Assembly: GCA_032117095.1 (NCBI GenBank)
Contig: JAULZZ010000138.1
Span: 1 to 7,593, forward strand
DNA: 7,593 nucleotides
Direction: 5' to 3'
DNA from: REEB470 sp032117095
GTDB lineage: Bacteria; Bacillota; Bacilli; Paenibacillales; YIM-B00363
Numbering within the stretch: position 1 is the stretch's first letter; each line of letters begins with the position of its first letter. A model generated the notes under the pieces. That model was not told the DNA's origin and made no database searches. It worked only from the letters and a program-made list of their open reading frames with translations. The translations under genes and the position numbers were made by a program. Positions 5,153 through 7,593 of this stretch are shown piece after piece.

Positions 5153-6076
5153 TTATGGACTCCTTGGCACGTCCGCTGTGTGCATACGTCGCCCAACCCT
5201 TGACCCCGTTTGTTCTCCGAACCCTTCTCCGCGCACTTCTGTTGCCGACGTAAAAATGAGAAATGCACGGGGATCGATGCGTTGCACAAGCGATTTGAGG
5301 GGCGTGACTTCTCGTCGGGAAACCACGGTCAACAAAACGACGCGCGGTTTGGCAGTAAATGCCCCTTGTGCGACAAATCGTGTCACCCCACGATCAAGGT
5401 GTTGCAAAATCGCTGTGGCGATCGTTTCTTCGTGGTCGCTAATGACCAATGCCACGTGCGCCTCTCCAAACCCGAGCTGCACTTTGTCGATCGTGACAGA
5501 CATCACATACAGCCCGATCCACGCATACAATGCCTGCTCTACCCCAAAGACAAGCGCAGCCACCAAGATGACGATGCCATCGCATATCCCCACGGCGACA
5601 CCAAGACGCATGTGGGCGTATTTGGCTAAAATTTGTGCAGCAATGTCCAATCCACCCGTTGAACACTGCCCGCGAAATACGAGTCCGACACCGAGCCCGA
5701 CGATCAGCCCGCCGTATGCCGTGGCGAGTAACGGTTGCGTCGTCAACGCAGGGGCTTCTGCGGTCAAATACACGAATCCTGGCAAAATGAGCGAACCAAT
5801 CAATGTTTTGATGCTGTATTTTTTCCCTAACCAAATCATGCCCGCCACAAACAAGGGCACGTTGAGCACCCATTGCGTCCATGCAGGTTCGATATTCCAC
5901 AGTTTGCGCACGATGAGCGAGATGCCTTGCACGCCTCCTGAGGCGATGTCGTTGGGGGCGAGAAACCATGAAAACCCGATTGCGATCAAAAAAGTCCCGC
6001 TCAAAAGGAACAGTCCATCCCGACCAAATGGGAAATGCCTACGCACCGCCGTCTGGATGGGGGCATATTTTCCCAT
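5153..6076 (-). CDS. YitT family membrane protein with C-terminal DUF2179 domain
   Basis: A 307-residue integral membrane protein. About five or six hydrophobic segments span residues 20-205, roughly 20-40, 45-60, 66-83, 90-106, 115-135, 158-178 and 182-196, with the family signatures APNDIASGGVQGI (40-52) and CSTGGLDI (138-145). The soluble C-terminal domain (about 205-286) is DUF2179 and ends in the typical DPRAFLIFTSATEVRGEGF (268-286). The transport or signalling role of the family is not settled; DUF2179 resembles small-ligand-binding alpha/beta folds. The ATG at 6076 has an excellent ribosome site (AGGAGGG, 6089-6083, 6 nt away). A 21-residue Arg/Gly-rich tail after 286 is not part of the family core. 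It is followed at 114 bp by the yebC/yeeI gene in the same direction without a clear terminator between them. Confidence 0.92.
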   Translation of the reverse strand: MGKYAPIQTAVRRHFPFGRDGLFLLSGTFLIAIGFSWFLAPNDIASGGVQGISLIVRKLWNIEPAWTQWVLNVPLFVAGMIWLGKKYSIKTLIGSLILPGFVYLTAEAPALTTQPLLATAYGGLIVGLGVGLVFRGQCSTGGLDIAAQILAKYAHMRLGVAVGICDGIVILVAALVFGVEQALYAWIGLYVMSVTIDKVQLGFGEAHVALVISDHEETIATAILQHLDRGVTRFVAQGAFTAKPRVVLLTVVSRREVTPLKSLVQRIDPRAFLIFTSATEVRGEGFGEQTGSRVGRRMHTADVPRSP

Positions 6077-6228
6077 AATACACCCTCCTGTTCGTGGCGA
6101 AATCGTGTTCCCGTCGCCTCTTCACCTGCTGTGTAGTGTGTATGAGAAACCCCTTTGTTATGCTGGACGGGAATGCCAATGCGGGCTTGATGTCCTACGC
6201 ATCGTTTTCTTGAAAAGTGATACACGGA

Positions 6229-6327
6229 GAGCACCACGATACCCCGATTTGCAAAAAATTCCCTCGAAGTAAACAAATGCTTTTTTCGCTGCTGTTTATG
6301 CGCATGATGCCCTTTATAGCAGTGCCC
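6229..6327. mobile_element. 99-bp MITE-like element, copy B (degenerate)
   Basis: This segment aligns with 4017-4116 end to end in the same orientation, at about 71% identity with one gap by hand alignment. It shares TGTTTATGCGCA, GATG and TTTATAG on the right and GCACC with a following GATA/TATA on the left. Its own inverted repeats have decayed to roughly 9 of 16 matches, so it is an older or inactive copy. It lies between divergent genes, upstream of both. Confidence 0.55.
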
Positions 6328-6442
6328 TAGAGGGGGAACTTTGTGCGAGAAGACAACCCGTGTTTTACCTGATCGGCGATCTGGTTGGCAATCGGGATTC
6401 GTCGCATGCCCCTAAACACATGTTGCTGTCACCCCAGCCTAC

Positions 6443-6471
6443 TTGCATTTATGAAAACGTTGTTCTATAAT
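6443..6471 (+). promoter_or_regulatory. promoter of the orphan secreted-protein gene
   Basis: TTGCAT (6443-6448) and a perfect TATAAT (6466-6471) are separated by exactly 17 bp, a good sigma-A-type arrangement. Transcription would start near 6478 and give a leader of about 65 nt before the ATG at 6543. The ribosome site AAAGGAG (6526-6532) is 10 nt before the ATG. Confidence 0.7.
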
Positions 6472-6542
6472 TGTACATGCAGGATACACGGCTTCGTATA
6501 TGCAGTACCCAAAATCCATCTGAATAAAGGAGCGGTAACATC

Positions 6543-7421
6543 ATGAAGCATTATTCTTCACGAACAATCTTCCGTATCAGTATTGCACTGTCCTTGCTCA
6601 TTACGAGTATTCATCTCCCAGTACGTCAAACAGAAGCACTCGTTGTTGCGCCCGTGGTGGCGGGAGCCCCCATGCTCGTAGAGACAATCGGCGCTTTGCT
6701 CTCCTTAGCAATTATCGTCTATTCGTCGCAAAAGAAAGATGCCGTTGTCCATCAGGAATGTACTCGCATGTTCCCTGCGCAAAACAAGGGATCTAATCTC
6801 TGTAGTCCCCCCGCAAATCCAACGTTCCTGACCATCCAAGCGCAAGTGTTCGCGTATGCTTCATGGGCGTGCCCTGCTCTCACGCAGGCATGTCTTCAAA
6901 AATTAAATGGGAAAGCAAAGTCGCTTTTAAACACGATTGAAAATAGTCTGCGTAAAAACCCGATGGCTTTTGGTGAGCTGTGCCGTGTCCTGCTGACATT
7001 GGCTCAGATGACCATTCGAGGATACTGCGATGCCAACGGGGAAAGCATTCCCTCCATCTCCAGTGGAAGTGTCGCCCCTCCCAAGAACCCTCCAAAGGGT
7101 GGAACTGGAAAAACTACTGCTGGCTTCGGAGGCAACACGCCTAATTTTCTCTCAAAATTCATCGCTCAGTCGAGCACAACCGTGAACGCCTCGCTCAAAG
7201 CGTGTCCTGCATGGCTTAAAAAAATAGTGCCCTTTTGTAAGGAATCGCAAGCATCCGTCACTGCATCATCTAATATTGAATATGTAAAAAAATTACAAAG
7301 ACGAGTGAACCAATTGCTGAATGACCCCGTTTCTCCGCAAAAAAACCCCCAATATTTTCATGCGAAAACGTCTCAACTCCTTAACATATTTGGTTGGGGG
7401 AGCGTCAAGAAGTATGTGTAA
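6543..7421 (+). CDS. unrecognised secreted or membrane-anchored cysteine-containing protein
   Basis: I do not recognise this 292-residue protein. It starts with a signal peptide (basic residues to R11, hydrophobic 12-22, possible cleavage after TEA at 30-32), followed by a second hydrophobic segment at 35-60 that could anchor it. The rest is exported in prediction: a helical region at 93-163 with cysteines 110, 117, 147 and 162; a Gly/Pro/Ser-rich linker at 166-200; and a basic C-terminal region with C221 and C232 and a coiled-coil-like stretch at 245-262. With C73 and C87 there are eight cysteines, an even number that would suit disulfides. Promoter, ribosome site and signal peptide all agree on the ATG at 6543, so it is very likely a real gene. 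It is the only plus-strand gene. Its stop codon is followed at once by ATG in the same frame and by hairpin repeats. It may be lineage-specific or acquired. Confidence 0.75.
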   Translation: MKHYSSRTIFRISIALSLLITSIHLPVRQTEALVVAPVVAGAPMLVETIGALLSLAIIVYSSQKKDAVVHQECTRMFPAQNKGSNLCSPPANPTFLTIQAQVFAYASWACPALTQACLQKLNGKAKSLLNTIENSLRKNPMAFGELCRVLLTLAQMTIRGYCDANGESIPSISSGSVAPPKNPPKGGTGKTTAGFGGNTPNFLSKFIAQSSTTVNASLKACPAWLKKIVPFCKESQASVTASSNIEYVKKLQRRVNQLLNDPVSPQKNPQYFHAKTSQLLNIFGWGSVKKYV

Positions 7422-7534
7422 ATGGGGATAACCCCGTCTCGTAGCATGGGGGACCCATGCTACGTTGAGAACATTAGTTCGGGTTGGGGGATGTCCAGCG
7501 TGGACGTGGGGGACCCATGCGACGCGGAGAACAT
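7422..7534 (+). repeat. two hairpin repeat units with an exact 60-bp period
   Basis: Positions 7441-7474 and 7501-7534 are 34-bp units sharing TGGGGGACCCATGC and GAGAACAT at identical spacing, offset by exactly 60 bp. Unit 1 forms an 11-bp perfect stem (CGTAGCATGGG 7440-7450 with CCCATGCTACG 7454-7464, loop GGA). Unit 2 forms the equivalent but weaker stem (CGTGGG with CCCATG around the same GGA, plus outer GCGT/ACGC). A small GGGG-ATAA-CCCC hairpin (7424-7435) precedes them. No T-runs follow, so these are not classical terminators. The frame of the upstream gene is open across both units from an ATG at 7422 to a TGA at 7557-7559 (45 codons), so a coding origin is also possible. The window ends soon after, and further units could follow. 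Confidence 0.6.
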
Positions 7535-7593
7535 GGCGAGTAGGTCAGTACGCGCTTGATCAAAGCCGTTATGACAACGCGTAGCAAAGCGTT

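Larger units (their letters stand above)
6077..6542. other. divergent intergenic region between yitT-like gene and orphan gene
   Basis: No gene is supported. The region contains the yitT leader (no strong promoter found; TTGGCA on the minus strand at about 6175 lacks a good -10), MITE-like copy B at 6229-6327, an unassigned stretch 6328-6440 without clear hairpins, and the promoter and ribosome site of the plus-strand gene. A minus-strand frame covering 6001-6276 overlaps the yitT start and part of copy B and is not protein-like. Confidence 0.5.

Noticed and set aside
5133..6272. Long plus-strand open frame of 379 codons
   Set aside because: It is antisense to the well-supported YitT protein on the minus strand and its translation is Ser/Thr/Pro/Arg-rich without domain features.
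6001..6276. Minus-strand frame of 91 codons upstream of yitT
   Set aside because: It overlaps the yitT coding start out of frame and part of repeat copy B, and has no conserved features.
7095..7118. KGGTGKTT in the orphan protein (residues 185-192), identical to a ParA-type Walker A motif
   Set aside because: It lies in a Gly/Pro-rich linker of an exported protein with no preceding beta strand and no Walker B or other ATPase motifs; low-complexity coincidence.
7440..7464. Intrinsic terminator of the orphan gene
   Set aside because: The stem is excellent but no T-run follows, and the unit is repeated 60 bp later, so a simple terminator does not explain it.

Overview
The window looks like chromosomal DNA of a Gram-positive Bacillota, most likely a member of the Bacilli and possibly a thermophile or aerobic spore-former relative. 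The reasons are a YeeI-type YebC protein and a YitT/DUF2179 membrane protein of Bacillus type, strong AGGAGG-like ribosome binding sites, an S-layer homology (SLH) protein, and a cytosolic GH15 glycosidase of the long bacterial form. The species cannot be named from the sequence alone. Six of the seven coding units lie on the minus strand; only the last one, an unrecognised secreted protein, is on the plus strand.

Layout. Positions 1-425 hold the start of a secreted SLH-domain protein that runs off the left edge. Positions 426-835 are its leader and promoter region plus a strong minus-strand terminator. Positions 853-1143 are a 291-bp IS630-like remnant with 11-bp terminal inverted repeats and a TA target duplication; it retains only the transposase helix-turn-helix. 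Positions 1191-1272 carry a terminator and a near-perfect palindrome downstream of the GH15 gene (1321-3303). The leader of the GH15 gene (3330-3457) can fold into a three-stem RNA and is a candidate cis-regulatory element. A small KTSC-like protein (3614-3814), a YebC/YeeI regulator (4250-5038) and a YitT membrane protein (5153-6076) follow. Upstream of the last gene's promoter and between the KTSC and yebC genes lie two diverged copies (about 71% identical by my hand alignment) of an otherwise unrecognised 99-100-bp element, one with good 16-bp terminal inverted repeats. The plus-strand gene at 6543-7421 has a clear promoter, ribosome binding site and signal peptide but no family I recognise. 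Immediately after its stop codon are two hairpin-forming repeat units spaced exactly 60 bp apart, which are also open in the same reading frame.

How the genes relate. There is no evident single pathway. YitT and yebC are co-directional, separated by 114 bp, with an extended -10 promoter in front of yebC, so they may be partly co-transcribed. GH15 and the KTSC gene each appear to have their own control region. The most unusual material is non-coding: the repeated 100-bp element, the folded GH15 leader, the 10-bp tandem repeat filling the spacer of the KTSC-gene promoter, and the 60-bp-period hairpin repeats behind the orphan secreted protein. I did not find a CRISPR array, tRNA, rRNA or recognisable defence system.
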